From positions 25,641,683 to 25,705,682 of the forward strand of contig CM059560.1 of assembly GCA_030386875.1 (NCBI GenBank): 64,000 nt of DNA, in the 5' to 3' direction. The notes under the pieces were generated by a model. It searched no databases, had not been told where the DNA came from, and worked only from the letters and a program-made list of their open reading frames with translations. Positions 1-13,500 of the stretch are shown here, piece by piece (the first letter of the stretch is position 1; every line of letters begins with the position of its first letter). The position numbers were made by a program, and so were the translations under genes. This stretch comes from Morinoia aosen. Taxonomy: Eukaryota > Arthropoda > Malacostraca > Amphipoda > Talitridae.

Positions 1-1334
1 GGGTTTTTGACACCTTGTTCACACTTATGATATCGTGACTGGTTTACACGAGAGAAATGGAACTTTCATGTAAATCTTCTCTATATTCATGGCGTTAATT
101 TTGAGGTACTCTGTCAAGTGCCAATTCAAGCCTCCCAAAATTCTAATTTCAAATTTACAAGCCCACGACAAAACCTCGTATGCCAAATACCATCTAGAGA
201 TTTGAAGGGAATTTGTAGAAATAAATTCTATATATTTAATAAAAGACATAAACTTGTGCACTCATGTTTCAACTTGGAATGACGTTTGGCTCGACTGAGC
301 CGTTATTGGGGTTGAGCCCCACAACGCCCTTCATTTCGCTGCTGCACCCAAGGATCAGAATTTCGTTGCAGAAGAACCAATTGAGTGAAGTTCATACATA
401 AGAAGTTCAACAACCTCGTGGGGTGGATCTTTTTGCTTCTGTGAATGTTCGGCGCACTTCTCAACGGACACTTCTCTTACAAAACGAGGCGTCTTTGTCG
501 CACATAATCCATGTATTGAAAATGTAAATAGATATAAATTCATCTTGATAAAATTAATTATATAAATCTCACAATGCTCCTCTAATCCCTACGGACATGT
601 ACAGGATGGTGCTTTTCTGTCCTTCGATAAGGCACTTTGGTCTCATCGAAATTTAAACCTCAAGTGTTCTTTTAATCAAATAATTTTGGAAATATTTGTC
701 AAGCTTTCCCAGAGTGAATAATTTTGGATGTTGACAGGAAAGCATTACATTTCATCATTTATTCCTAGATGCATTGCAGGCTGCAAAAGCTTCTCTCGGC
801 TTACCTCGGTAGTGTCTAAGAACGTGAGCTGAAGGAATAGAATATTTATGGATGATAATGTTCTTGTAGCATAAATACCGTCTTCGAAGCCTTAAGGTGT
901 AAAGGATTATATCATTCAAGAGTATAAATGGATTTGTGATGCAGGTCGAGCAGCTTTGGAACTCGTTTTCTAACTGTTTTTTTTAGTTCGTTCATTTTCT
1001 TTCGTTCAATTTTAATGTGTTAAAACACTTGGGTACCGCTGAAAAATATTATAAATAAACAAATGAAAAGTAGAGCTCATGGCATTCTTCAGTTTCTCAA
1101 ACTTGAAAAACCAGATACACGCTAGCGCGCCACTGAGAATACTAACAAACTAACAAATACATCTCACCAACAATCCCGTGTTTTCAAACACGAGTGCAAG
1201 TGTTAATATAATTCATAATCTTATTGGAGTTTTCTATTAAATAGGCCAATATTGCGCTTGGATTTGAGAATTTCAACATTTCAACTCGTACGAATCCAAC
1301 CAAAAAGCTCTCGTAAAATTGGAAACGGTTGCAG
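1..1334. other. Upstream intronic or flanking DNA, no gene recognised
   Basis: AT-rich sequence with only short open frames and no recognisable protein motif or repeat array. Because the first exon visible downstream starts in the dynein linker, this stretch is most simply read as the 3' part of a long intron of the same gene. Nothing in it can be assigned to the N-terminal dynein tail. Confidence 0.5.
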
Positions 1335-1532
1335 CTGCCGCTGCTGGCAGCTTTGACTGCCCCAGAGCTGCAGGCGCGGCACTGGGAGCAAATGGAGGGA
1401 GTGGTGGGAGGTCACCTGCCCCCCACACTGACGGTGAACTACATCCACCACATCCTCGGCTACGCGCCGCAGCTCATCCGAGTGGCCAGGGAGGCGAAGC
1501 TGCAGCACCGCATGGAGGAGCTGCTAGCTACG
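1335..1532 (+). CDS. Dynein exon 1: linker start
   Basis: The acceptor is ...ttgcag and the donor is ACG|gtgggg, phase 0 to 0. The translation holds the linker signature PELQARHWEQM and continues with a helical stretch ending at MEELLAT, like the start of the DHC_N2 linker domain in all dynein heavy chains. GC-rich codons contrast with the AT-rich introns. The donor is weak (gtgggg), so the exact end is the least sure part. Confidence 0.85.
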
Positions 1533-4500
1533 GTGGGGCAACCAGCAAGTGTGTGGGCATGTAGAATATGCGAGACACTTGTTTATTAACTGAATATTTG
1601 TCTTGTAATCGCTCTGTGTTGTGAAATGCTATCGAGTCCCATTGAAATGAGACATTCACTTTGATTACTTGTCAGCTTGCTCGCTAGCTTACTTGGTTTC
1701 TCCGTCTTCCTTACCATTATTTGAAGCCCAGGATATAATCGGCAATAATTGACATCGAATAAATAGAAATATATACTTGATAAAGAGTTACTTGACTGTC
1801 TTCATGATATCTCCCACTGTTTAGAGCAGTTTTTCTTAACCTTTTTATTCCCACGGCCTCCTTAAGAATTTACAGGGGGAATTGTGTACGGATGGACTGG
1901 TATATACGAGCTCACAACAAAAAATTTTGTATATAGGTCCTCAAACATGTTCAGCTGTGAAAGTTCACTCTTTGTCGCAAACATAACTGGGAAAAATCAT
2001 GCTATACTGCGGAGGCTCACGAGCATATTTATAGGCTCACGAGCATAATGAGAGCATATATATATTTTTTATTTACAGCTTTTTTATTTTGAAGTATTTG
2101 TTTCTTTCCTGCATTTAAAGGATTAAAAATATGGAACTTATAAAAGTTATACAGCTCGTATCACAAGTGCGCTTATAACACACCTTTTCGTTCAGGTGAT
2201 CAGAGATTAATAAACACTCGTATACATTTTTAGTATGAATTAAATAATTCATATCTTATATAATTGAGCCTCAATAATACAGGACTGATTTTTGACAGCG
2301 CGAGTTCATTACTTTCAACTATAGAATACAGGGTGATTTAGAACAAGAGGTACAAAATTGCACACCTAGTTGAAAATGGCCAAATAAACACTTTTTCTTT
2401 CATGAAATTTTTGGAAAAAATTCGTGTTTTTAAGATATTCGCTGCTTATTGTTTTAAAGGATGAAATATAAATACACAAATAATTGCAATATTTATTTTG
2501 AATTTACGTTACAAACACTTCTATTCTGAGAGAGTTTACATCAATGAAATTTAGTTTAAGTGACATTTATTAAAAAAGTTTTAGCAAGAAGGTATTAGAC
2601 TGTTCCAGATCGTGCTACCAGATTACTTCTTGTTTGTCTTGTTGGCACTGATCAGTTTTTAAGGAACCGCGACGCCGGTAACATGAACCGTATAACAAAT
2701 GCTGACATGGCAGACATACACCTTGGTTATGGTGCTGCTAATGGCAATGCGAGACTGGCAGCTAGGCTGCGATGTATCAAGAACTGATCCCTAAATATTG
2801 CGTGTAGGCTAATTGTGTAATTAAATTTTATCCTTCAAAACAATAAACAGCAAATAACCAAAAAACCCGAATTTATTTCGGAAAATTTCATAGAATAAAA
2901 ATGGATAATTTGGCTATTTCCTACTTGGTGTACAATTTTGTACCTCTTGTTCTGAAACACCCTGTATAAATATTGATATTTTTGGCATCTGAATTCTTTT
3001 TATTTATTTTAATCTTGTTTACCTAGATTTTTACTGTTTCATGCAACTCTAACCCGCCAACTGATAAACATGTGATGGTTGTTCGAAAAATATTTCGCAG
3101 ACACAGTGGACTACATCAGTGCAATCTGGTTTAAGCGCTAGTCTCCTACTACCCCTACTATGCCCATTATTTAAACGAGTTAAGTTCAGTTGCAGTTAAG
3201 AAAATGGTCGGGTTGCAATCGCCCTTTTTGGATTCAGGTTTGTGCGAATTTTATACACTTTTTCTTCTGAATATTTAGTACCATTAGTTCGGAATATTCA
3301 GTAACCATTTGTTTGGAATTTTTTGTAACATTTATGTAGAAATTTTGAGTACCATTCTGCGTAGTTCTTGGTTCAGTTTATTCAGAGTTTTTGGTTCAGT
3401 TTATTCAGAGTCTTTAACGCGATTTCTTTGTAGTTTTTGGTTCCATTCATAATATCGGCGGAATGCTTTGCTCTCACAGTCACGGCAGCTAGTGGAGGAG
3501 ATAGAGGTGCCGGTGAGCAGGTGGTGCGACTTGCCCTGCCTGGGGGACATGGCGAGTGTGCAGGACGCGCTCATGCAGGCAGACCAGAACCTGTACAGCC
3601 TCCTGCACTCGCCCTATGCTCAGCACATCAGACAGGACGCTGTCCAGCTGCGCCACAGCTACATACAAATAAAAATAACCTTGGTGTGTTCCTTTGCTTG
3701 AGTCGTGTTCAGTCATGTTCGTATGGTTCTTATTGTTAATGAAAAGTTCTAAATGTTCGTTGATTCGGTCAGCCAAACGTAAGGCAAATTTTATTTGTCT
3801 AGAACTAGGGAGTTGTTTTGACTCATACAAAATTAAATACATGTGGTCGATTACATACGTAAGACTATTTATGGGTTTAAAAAATACCAATCGCGTTTCT
3901 GTTTACAGTCAGCGTGGGAAGAGTTGGAGTCGGAGTACAAGTTACTGCATCCCGCCCTGTCCTCTAGGGAGGCTGAAACTCTCTTCCCAGCTCAGGCGGC
4001 TCTTTTTCGCATTACTGCAAATTTTTGGACCGATATCATGAACAGGTACTGCACCAAATGTTTACAACCAATGCCTATTTACGGAACCAACTTTGAAAAG
4101 ATATTTGAGATTTGTTCTGTACTTTCCTCATGACAAATGAAGAAAGATTGCGAGACAACTTACACTTTTTCCTACCTGAAATATTAATTGCTTACGTTTA
4201 AGAAGAAGCTTTTAAATTTGACCCACTTTAAATGTAACCTAAATGCTGTGAAAAAACGAGTCGGGAGCTGATCAAATTGTCGCGCAGAGCTGCCTCAGCT
4301 CCTAAGGCTCTGACTCTGCTGCGAGGGCGGCTGCTGCTGGACGAGCTGACTTTCCATCGTGAGGAGCTGCGGGCGCTGAGGGGCTGCCTCGCCCCGCTGC
4401 TGGACGCGCGGCGCCTCACGTGTCCGCGCCTCTTCTTGTTGAGTGATGAACAGCTCGTGCGCCTCCTCACCAGAGGCCATGTGAGGCTGTGTTGTTTGGG

Positions 4501-7500
4501 CCTGGCCAGAGGCCATGTGAGGCTGTGTTGTTTGGGCCTGGCCAGAGGCCATGTGAGGCTGTGTTGTTTGGGCCTGGCCAGAGGCCATGTGAGGCTGTGT
4601 TGTTTGGGCCTGGCCAGAGGCCATGTGAGGCTGTGTTGTTTGGGCCTGGGCAGAGGCCATGTGAGGCTGTGTTGTTTGGGCCTGGGCAGAGGCCATGTGA
4701 GGCTGTGTTGTTTTGTTTGGGCCTGGCCAGAGGCCATGTGAGGCTGTGTTGTTTGAGACTGACTACACCTTTTTCGATTCAAGTTAAAATATCTGACTTT
4801 CAAGTTAAAATTTCTGACTTTCAAGTTAAAATATCTGACTTTCAAGTTAAAATATCTGACTTTCAAGTTAAAATTTCTGACTTTCAAGTTAAAATATCTG
4901 ACTTTCAGGTTAAAATATCTGACTTTCAAGTTAAAATATCTGACATTCAAGTTAAAATATCTGACTTACAATTTAAAATTTAATATGGATTACTTTGATA
5001 GAACTACATATTACTCTATGTTCCTACATATATATGCAGATTTTTTGCAAATACATAATCATAAATCATAAAAAAATTGCAGTAGAATGGATTGTAAGTA
5101 TGATACCAACTACTGTATGTAGCGTATATAAGAGCTCGAATTTTCTTTGCTGAATTATTTTCATTCTAACACCCATCATGACAATGGAAAAACTCGAAGT
5201 AAGCAACCTTCTCAGTGATTCGGAATCTGAAGATCAACATACAACACGAGGAGTGAAGAGAGGAACAAAGCGTGGAAGATATAAAAGAAACACATACGAA
5301 AAACAAATGGTTTTGTCTGCAGCGGAAGATATCGACGGAGACTTTAGGAAAGTGGCCAACAATCATGGCATACCAATAGCAACTGCATATGGTTGGATTC
5401 GAAAAATTGATAAGGAAGTTAACAAACACGGAGGGGCAAGAAATACGAAGGTTGCACCCATACATGTGCAGAAAATGATTAGTTATCTTGAAGAAGATCC
5501 TCTTATTACTTTAGTAATAATCAAAAATAAATTATTGCAAGAAACAGGAGTATCAATAGCTACAAACAAAGTGCATAGGCATCTTGACTGTCAACTTTAT
5601 TCTGCGAAAAAAGCAAGATCGGAGCCATCAGAGATGAATTCCGAAAGTAACAAAAGAAAACGATCAGATTACGTGTCAAAAGCGATGGATTTTATTGGGA
5701 ACGGCAAAACGTTAGTGTACATCGATGAAACAAATTGCAATCTGTTCTTGAGAAGAAGTTGTGGAAGGTCCAAGAAGGGAACTCGTTGCAGTGTAAAATC
5801 TCCAACTTTGAAATGCAAGAACGTCCACATCATAGCAGGGATCTCACAGACAGGGTTAACGTACTGGGAAAGAAGAAGAGGAAGTTATAAGAAAGAACAC
5901 TGCTGCGAATGGGTCAGAAGATTACTACGAACAGTGTCAGAGGCAATGGAAAATGTAGTAGTAGTTTGTGACAACGCTCCAATCCATGTTAATTTAGAAA
6001 TGGTTGTGCAAGAGCTGGAATTTCAGGGAGCCGTACTTCTAAGACTTGCTCCTTACAGTGCTCCTCTTAATCCTATCGAGGAGTGTTGGAGCGTTGTTAA
6101 GTCAGAGGCAAAGAAACTGCTCAACACAACACGTGAAGATATTTTGAGACCTCCTCCTCCAGGCATGACCCACACTGAACATCGGCTGCAACATTTGGAA
6201 GGAATAATAGATCGACCTATGGGGAAAATCACTCCCACTTTGTGTATGAAAACGTGTAACCATGTGCAAAAACACTCTCCAGCAGTTTTGTTAATGCAAG
6301 ATCTGAACATGGGTGACATTCCAACTGCATGAAATTATACATATATAGTTCTTAATAAATATATCGCATTCTTATTCAAAATCTATTAAAATATTTCATT
6401 TAAGGATTTATCAAAGAAATTATATTCATTCTTCTGTAGAGAATGAAATTTAAATACATATGGAAATATTTTAAACATCTGTATATTTGTACAAAAAATC
6501 GATTGCATTAAAAAACTTCTGACATGTTAAGGGAGCATTTAAGACTTATTATTGTATTAAAGGAAAAAAAAGGAAAAAAAGGAAAACGATAAAGGAAAAC
6601 AAACTATTGTAATAAGGAGCATTACAACCTTATTATTATTGTATTAAACTATGTACATGTGTACTCGCCTTGTGTTTTTATATCCATGGAAGCATTTACG
6701 CATGTGAATACAAACCACTCCTAAATTATGATTTTTTTAGTCAATATCATTTAATGAGCAATTAAATATTTTAAAGTTCATATTTTTAAATCGTTTTATA
6801 AAATATTTTATGGTGAATTTAAAATTTGTAACTTAGATGTCAGTTATTTCAACTTGAATGTCAGATATTTTAACTTGAACATCAGATATTTTAACTTGAA
6901 TGTCAAATATTTTAACTTGAAAGTCAACTATTTTAACTTGAAAGTCAGATATTTTAACTTGAAAGTCAGATATTTTAACTTGAAAGTCAGATATTTTAAC
7001 TTGAAAGTCAGATATTTTAACTTGAAAGTCAGATATTTTAACTTGAAAGTCAGATATTTTAACTTGAAAGTCAGATATTTTAACTTGAATGTCAGATATT
7101 TTAACTTGAAAGTCAGATATTTTAACTTGAAAGTCAGATATTTTAACTTGAAAGTCAGATATTTTAACTTGAAAGTCAGATATTTTAACTTGAATGTCAG
7201 ATATTTTAACTTGAATCGAAAAAGGTGTAGATGCCATATAAAGCTAAAAGAGTTGTTGTTCAGATCGTTACCAGGAGCACCAGAATGATCTCAATGGGAA
7301 CCATGAGTGCGTGCGCAGAATTTGCTTCACATGAACGTTTATTGATTCAGTTCAATAATATTTTTCTATGTAAAATCGTAGCTTTTCATCAAGCAAGTTT
7401 TAATTTGAAGCCATATTGTTCATTTTCTTTTTCCCGGTTTGGGATTCAAAGAAAGCAACCGCTTTCTAACAAGAATATCTTCATTTTGGCTTTATTTTTT

Positions 7501-10500
7501 ACCATTAATTTTCATCTCCGAGACCCTCACACTTTAATATTTTTCTCTCCGTGATGTCATTTAAGGGAATTTCTTAACGTTTCGCAGTACCCATAACAGT
7601 GATCACCTGTGTGGGCAGGAAGCAAGTGTCTGCCACCAATACCTGCCCAGGATGTTCTCCGGCGCCGTGGCGCTGCGAAAGGAACACCTCCTCATCTCGG
7701 CCGTCCTGGCCCACCACGGCGAATTGCTCCTGCTGGACAAGGTGGGTCTGCGGCAACTGATTTGATATTGCGCGGTCATCTGGTTTGGGTCCGCCACATG
7801 TAAGTAAGGTCTTAGCATTGAACTCCGTGAAGAATTGAGTTTTTGTAGCCCCTGAATTTAGTTCTTTGGTACTTTTTTTGAAGACTTTGAAAACGCAGCA
7901 TGGAGTGATATCGTTAAATTTTATCTTTGATAAATCTCGGCATAGTCTACATTTGAGACGAGGACAGAAATCAAGAAAGATAATAAGTCGAACAATAAAA
8001 ATATATCTAGAAATAAGTTGCCCAAATTATTTTTGTTTAGCCATTGTCTTTACTAATTAGTAATCAATGCTGAAATAGCTGTATTAAAGCTAGGAAATAT
8101 GACTATTCAGACACCAGTTGAGGAGCAACCTGAATGTAAATGATGTCTCAAGATTCCCTCCAGTTGTTAAATGTTCTTTGCCATTGCATATCTGACGAAT
8201 GTTCTTAGCTCAAGATTAACTTTAGGAATTAAGGATTTTGCAATTAATTATCCAACGAACTTCATAAACTTGAGATCGATTTTAGCATTTAAATTTTCTC
8301 TGCTACTAATTGAAAACCAAACTTGTTAAATTCAAGATTAAATGTAGCAGTTAAAGAGTTCTTTACTGTAAATAATCGAACAAACTCCTTTAACTCAAGA
8401 CTTATTTCGATAGTTTACTATTTTTTTTCTATGAATGAGAAGCCATAAACTCGATCTTATTAACTCTCGTTACGCTGGGCTGTAAATAAGTTCGAAAATG
8501 ACTGGTTAAACAGAAAAACATTACATCCCAATGTCAGAATGCACGAACTCTCCTGTTGAGCTTGTTTACCTGACAGTTTCGGGGGCAATTCTGCACTCGG
8601 AGAAATAGGTTAAATACTGACTACACTGTAATCTATTGACTCTTTTTCTTTATTTTATGCTCAATGAAATTTCCCATCTCTAGATTGATGTCATAACACC
8701 TTCGGTTTTTATCGTTTTCACCATTTTGTTACCGTTCATCGTAATGGAGCTAAAATTTTCCAGCCTGCCATCGTTTGAAAATTGATGGTAGTTTTCCTAA
8801 ACCCTGTATTATCAAATTGTTTCAAGTTATCATGGTTGATATTTTACTACAACGCCGTGATGCAATTACATCAAGTACATACTGCCCTACACCTCGTCAG
8901 TTCACGTACATGACCTGCAACCCCTGTTGAATTTATTTGAATTTCATAATCTGGCAAATTCAAGCTATTGCTAGAAGTGCTATTTTTTTATAAATGTAAT
9001 TATTTGTAGTTCGTCGATTAGAGTGGATGTCAAAAAACATGAAATCTAATTGAGAAAATTAAAGCTTAACAAGACGTGACTGTAGGCGGTGTCTGCCCGG
9101 CACCGAGTGGAGGACTGGCTGAGCAGAGTGGAGGGCGCCATGAGGGCCGCCACTCGCCGCCTCCTGCTGCAGCACCACGGCCGCTCCTTCCTGCAGCTCC
9201 TGCAGCTCGGACACCAGATCCCTGTGCAGGTGTGCGCCTGGTCGTACCAGCAGTAGCGGACTGGTCTTTTTCTGCTACTGGATTTTGGGAGTAAATTATG
9301 TGAGGTGGTTCCTTTGGTAACTGAGATGAATGTTAATGGAATTACAAATTATTTAAATTCAGTTTTCGGTGTTTGGTTGCAAATTTGGAATGTATAGTAA
9401 TTTTTCTTGTTTTGATAATCATATAAAGCATCATATCAAAGTGTAGTGAGAAAATGAAGACTTTTAGCTCAGTTTTACTACATTGATTTGCATCTCACAC
9501 AGATCATTGATGTTTGCACTCGCCTGCGATGGGCGTCTAAAATGATTCACATAATTGAGGGCACAGCTGAACACGAGCTAATCAGCGAAGAGGATTTGTC
9601 TTGCCATCTCAGCCAGCCTTCTGATGAGCCAAGATCGCAAAATAGGAAGCCAGACATGGGAAATCTTCTTGACTTCATCAACGATCAAATACGGTTCGTA
9701 AGCAGTCGCATTTTATTCAACGAGAAGAATTTATCAGAGGCTAAAGAAAAGTCGTCCACGACGTGTGACGACGGGAATATTTTGAACGGACACAACTCTG
9801 CCCAGCAGGAGGTGAGCGTGCGTTCGTACAGGCTGTCTCGTAAAATTGGTACTTTGCACGAGAGTTTGTCTTTGCAGGAGCAGGATCTCTACCACGTTGT
9901 GTCCTGTTCTATCTCGGATCAAAGAAGAGACAATGAATCCAGCGCATTACAACCGTTCGTTCTGGACATCGACGAAGATCACACCTCTAACTCGCTTCAC
10001 GATAACGCTAATGGTTCGATGATGAGCAGTAAGTGTTAACTTTATCGAAAGTATTTTCGTTTCGAAAATTATCGTTTAACATGATAAAACTTTGAGCTTG
10101 GGCAATCTTTTCCTTTTGAACGTTTTTCCAACTCTCTGCCTTGACAGAAGTTTCCTGCTGTCGAAAGGAGTTGGTGTTGGAAGAACTGAGGTTGCGTCAC
10201 ATCTATTTCACATTGTGCGACCTGCGAGACGTTACCTCCGACCTTCAAAAGTCTTCACCAAAATCCTGGTATTGATTTGAATTAACTATAATTATGTAAA
10301 TGTTTCTTTATCGTTGTAGTATCGTGGTATTTCAGCACGATATGAGATTTATTGAACAGAACCTGTAGCTTCTGTTCGCCTAGCCGAATATCAGGCAGAA
10401 GGAAAGGAAACGCACTGTAGGACTTTTAATATTGTACTGGTCTCTGTAGTTCACACAGCTTGCTCTTAAGTCTAGTGCGTAACTAAGAAGTTCCGCCTCT

Positions 10501-13500
10501 TGTCTTCCGGCGCCGGCGGTAGGGGCGCTTCCGACCCATCCGAACCCAAGCACGATAAGGACATCCTGTGAGCCTGCCATGTGAGGCGTACAACAAAGAT
10601 CTTCCTGGACTCGTAAATCTCAGCCATCGGAACTCTTACTCACATAACTAGGGTCACATTATAACGATGCACATTTTAAGATATATCAATCGTTGAACTT
10701 CCTCTTCATTTCCTCTCTATCTGCTTATATAATTTATTTCCACAGGTATGTATAGCAAATTCCCTTTGGTTCCAATTACAACACTATGCCGGATTTAAAC
10801 ATCAGGTATTAAAAATGAGTACTCTTCATTTCACTATAGGCTAAAATGGAAGTTATTACTTTTCGTAATTCTTCAGCTAGATTTTAAAAGGAATACTTCA
10901 GTGTACTTAAATATGAATAATTTGCACTTAGTACTTCTTCGGCATACGATCTCATCGGCGATAGCATCCAAATATATATTTTTTTACAATTATCTTTTAT
11001 ACCAGGAGATTGTTTTTATTTTTATATTATCATAGTTGAACTAGTGTGTCAAAAGCAATTTCACTTTTATTATATTCATTTATTGAATAAGTATCATTTA
11101 AAGCAAAAAACGGTTATGACTGATTTTCCACATTTTCCTCTAATAGAAATATTATCGTCGTATATCCTAGCGTTGAATATCATATGGCAATGAAGACTGG
11201 TGCCCTCAGGGAGTATAATGTTAGGTTACCTCAGCTATGGGCACGCTTTCGAAACTTCTGTCTCACAAGCGCACTTTGCTTTTTTTTAGTCTTCGTCATT
11301 TTCGCTATTGAGTGAGTGGAGTGTGGGGAGGTGCAAAAAAGAGGAGTGGAAGGGAGGTGTTAAATGTAAACAAGCTGCATGAATCTGAGAGTGAATGCGA
11401 GTATCAGGAGAAGAAGAACACAGGTAAGAGAGGCTGGTGAAGTGAAAGGGAAATGGAAGTTATTTAAAGATGCAGTGATATAGAGTGCAAGGGAAATGTG
11501 TGGGGTAAGAAAGGTTGGAGGGGGGATTAGAAAGCGGAGTGAATGGGGGAACGGAGCTGTAGGAGCGGCTGTGAGAAAAAGCGGGGGCGTTCGAAAGATG
11601 GCTGTAAAGCGGCAGCCAGCAATATTTCGAAGAATATAGGGAAAGGATACAAGAAGTGAGAAGAATGATGAGGAGAGCAAAGGCGGCGTCGGATGATGAG
11701 CGGGGGTGGAAGTAAGGAGAGGACTTCATTAAGAAAAGGACGGTTTTTGGAAGGAAGTGATGGGAATTAAGAAAGAACAGGTGGAGAGTGAGGCAAGAGT
11801 GAAGGATGCTAATGGTAGGCTGCTAGTGGAGGGATGTGATGTGCAGAGTATTTTGCGGAGCTGCTGAACGTGAAGGGTTGCGAGAGGGGTAGCTGCTGGA
11901 AGTGATGTTAGAATGCCTGTGTTTGGAGAAGTAAATAAAAGTGAATCAGAAGTGAAGAAGTGAAAGGTGCGTTGAATATGATGAGAAATGGAAAAGCACC
12001 TGGTATGGATGGCTCCATGGTTGAATGTCTAAAGAAAAGGATGGTGTACTAGCTGAAGAACAATGTAGTTTTAGAAGTGGTAGATGTTGTGTGGATCAAA
12101 TGTTTGCTGTGAGGCAGGTGAATGAGAAATACTTGGTGAAAGGAAAAGATGTTTATTAGGCATTTATGGATCTGGAGAAAGCGTATGACAAGGTGGACCG
12201 TGAGGCATTATGGCAGGTTGTAGGCTTGTATATGGAGTGGGTGGGAGACTGTTGAATGCGATCAAAAGTTTCTACATTGATAGCAGAGCATGAGTGAGAG
12301 TAATTTAAGGCCCTATTACACGGGGCAACAATTGCTCTAAAAAGCAGCGACGGATGCTTTTGAGAGCAACGGACTGCAGTTGCTGGGCGAGTTTTGGTTT
12401 TCACGCTTCATCAAAAACTTCGTGCACCTCAGAGCGACGGAGCAGTGCTGAGTGCTCGACTGAGCGTCGTAGTGTGAGGATGTTTGCGACACCGTCTTCG
12501 ACTGGTTCACCATGGTCTCGATCCGCTATACAATTGATAATAGAAGGCTCTCATCAATGTCCTATGCTATGGGACACCGCCTCCCACTGAGCCAATATAA
12601 ACTCGGTCTGCCATTCAATAGGAATTCGAAGGATTTAACACTTTGACTGCTGCAACTAGGTATTAAGTTAAACACCAAACTCAAATTTTAAGTCAATTGT
12701 AGTAAACTATCTTGAAAATACCAAACATGAACTGGATCGTGCCTGTTTTCAGCTTTGATTAAATATTTATGAAAATTGAGATTGCGACAGCAGTATGAAA
12801 GTTACCTCCATGTACCACCTGTGGTGTACGTCACAGGAAAAATGTTAATAAATGCCCTACAATATGGAATGCTATTAGGTGTTAATATATATATATGCAA
12901 TTAAGTACCATTTTAGGCACATAATTAGCCGTAATTTCTGTACAAAATAAAGCGGAATATTACCATTTACCATACATTCGTGACGTTTCGTCTACAAATG
13001 CTGTCACTTTTCCATATATTTGAATGTTTATCAGGTAGTATTTTATGATAAATAAAGTGGTCAGAAATTTAAAAATAATAAACCATTGGTTTATAAGTTT
13101 AAACAGTTTAGCTGAATATGATGAAACTATCGAAGCCATCAAACCAAATAGAAAAAACATTACTAACTGCCACAAAAGGGACAGGGAAAAGAAGATTGAC
13201 TCTATGAAGTCAGGGCATTCATTTCAATTTTCTATCTTGGGTAACGGGTAGAAAATAGGCAATACTTTATTCAGCTTCTAATGATCAAACCATTTAATGT
13301 GCTTTTTAGACTTGAACCTAACTACTTGAACCTCGTATATCAATATAGGAAATGAATGTGCTTAATTAAGTAATTTTTTGTGTTTTTTGTTTATTTCTGT
13401 GCGGTATAAAAACCAATTATTATATGGATATGCGAATATTAGCTGTAAAAAAGATGTTAAAAATTTATTACAATATTATGATCATATTACTGCATTTTTT

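Larger units (their letters stand above)
4766..7227 (+). mobile_element. Tc1/IS630-like transposon with minisatellite ends, complete
   Basis: The left end CACCTTTTTCGATTCAAG and the right end CTTGAATCGAAAAAGGTG are exact inverted copies, each flanked by TA (4764-4765 and 7228-7229), the target duplication of the IS630/Tc1/mariner superfamily. Next to each end lies a tandem array of the same 21-bp unit in opposite orientation (about 9-10 copies left, 18 right). The centre holds one intact transposase gene with its own TATA box and AATAAA. It interrupts dynein intron 4 directly after the 36-bp minisatellite. An intact gene, perfect ends and TA duplication suggest recent movement. Confidence 0.93.

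Noticed and set aside
3489..3890. 133-residue minus-strand frame
   Set aside because: Shadow of dynein exon 2 on the opposite strand; no family similarity.
4228..4983. Open frames of 133-240 residues on both strands over the 36-bp and 21-bp arrays
   Set aside because: They are translations of tandem repeats whose period is a multiple of 3; no start context, domain or independent support.
6833..7288. Open frames of 134 and 144 residues
   Set aside because: Pure 21-bp array translations within the transposon end.
7588..7741. Alternative start of dynein exon 5 at 7588 (ttcgcag acceptor)
   Set aside because: It is open but enters with one base, which does not fit the phase-0 donor of exon 4, and it adds residues that break the conserved spacing. 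It would fit only if the donor of the last minisatellite copy were used.
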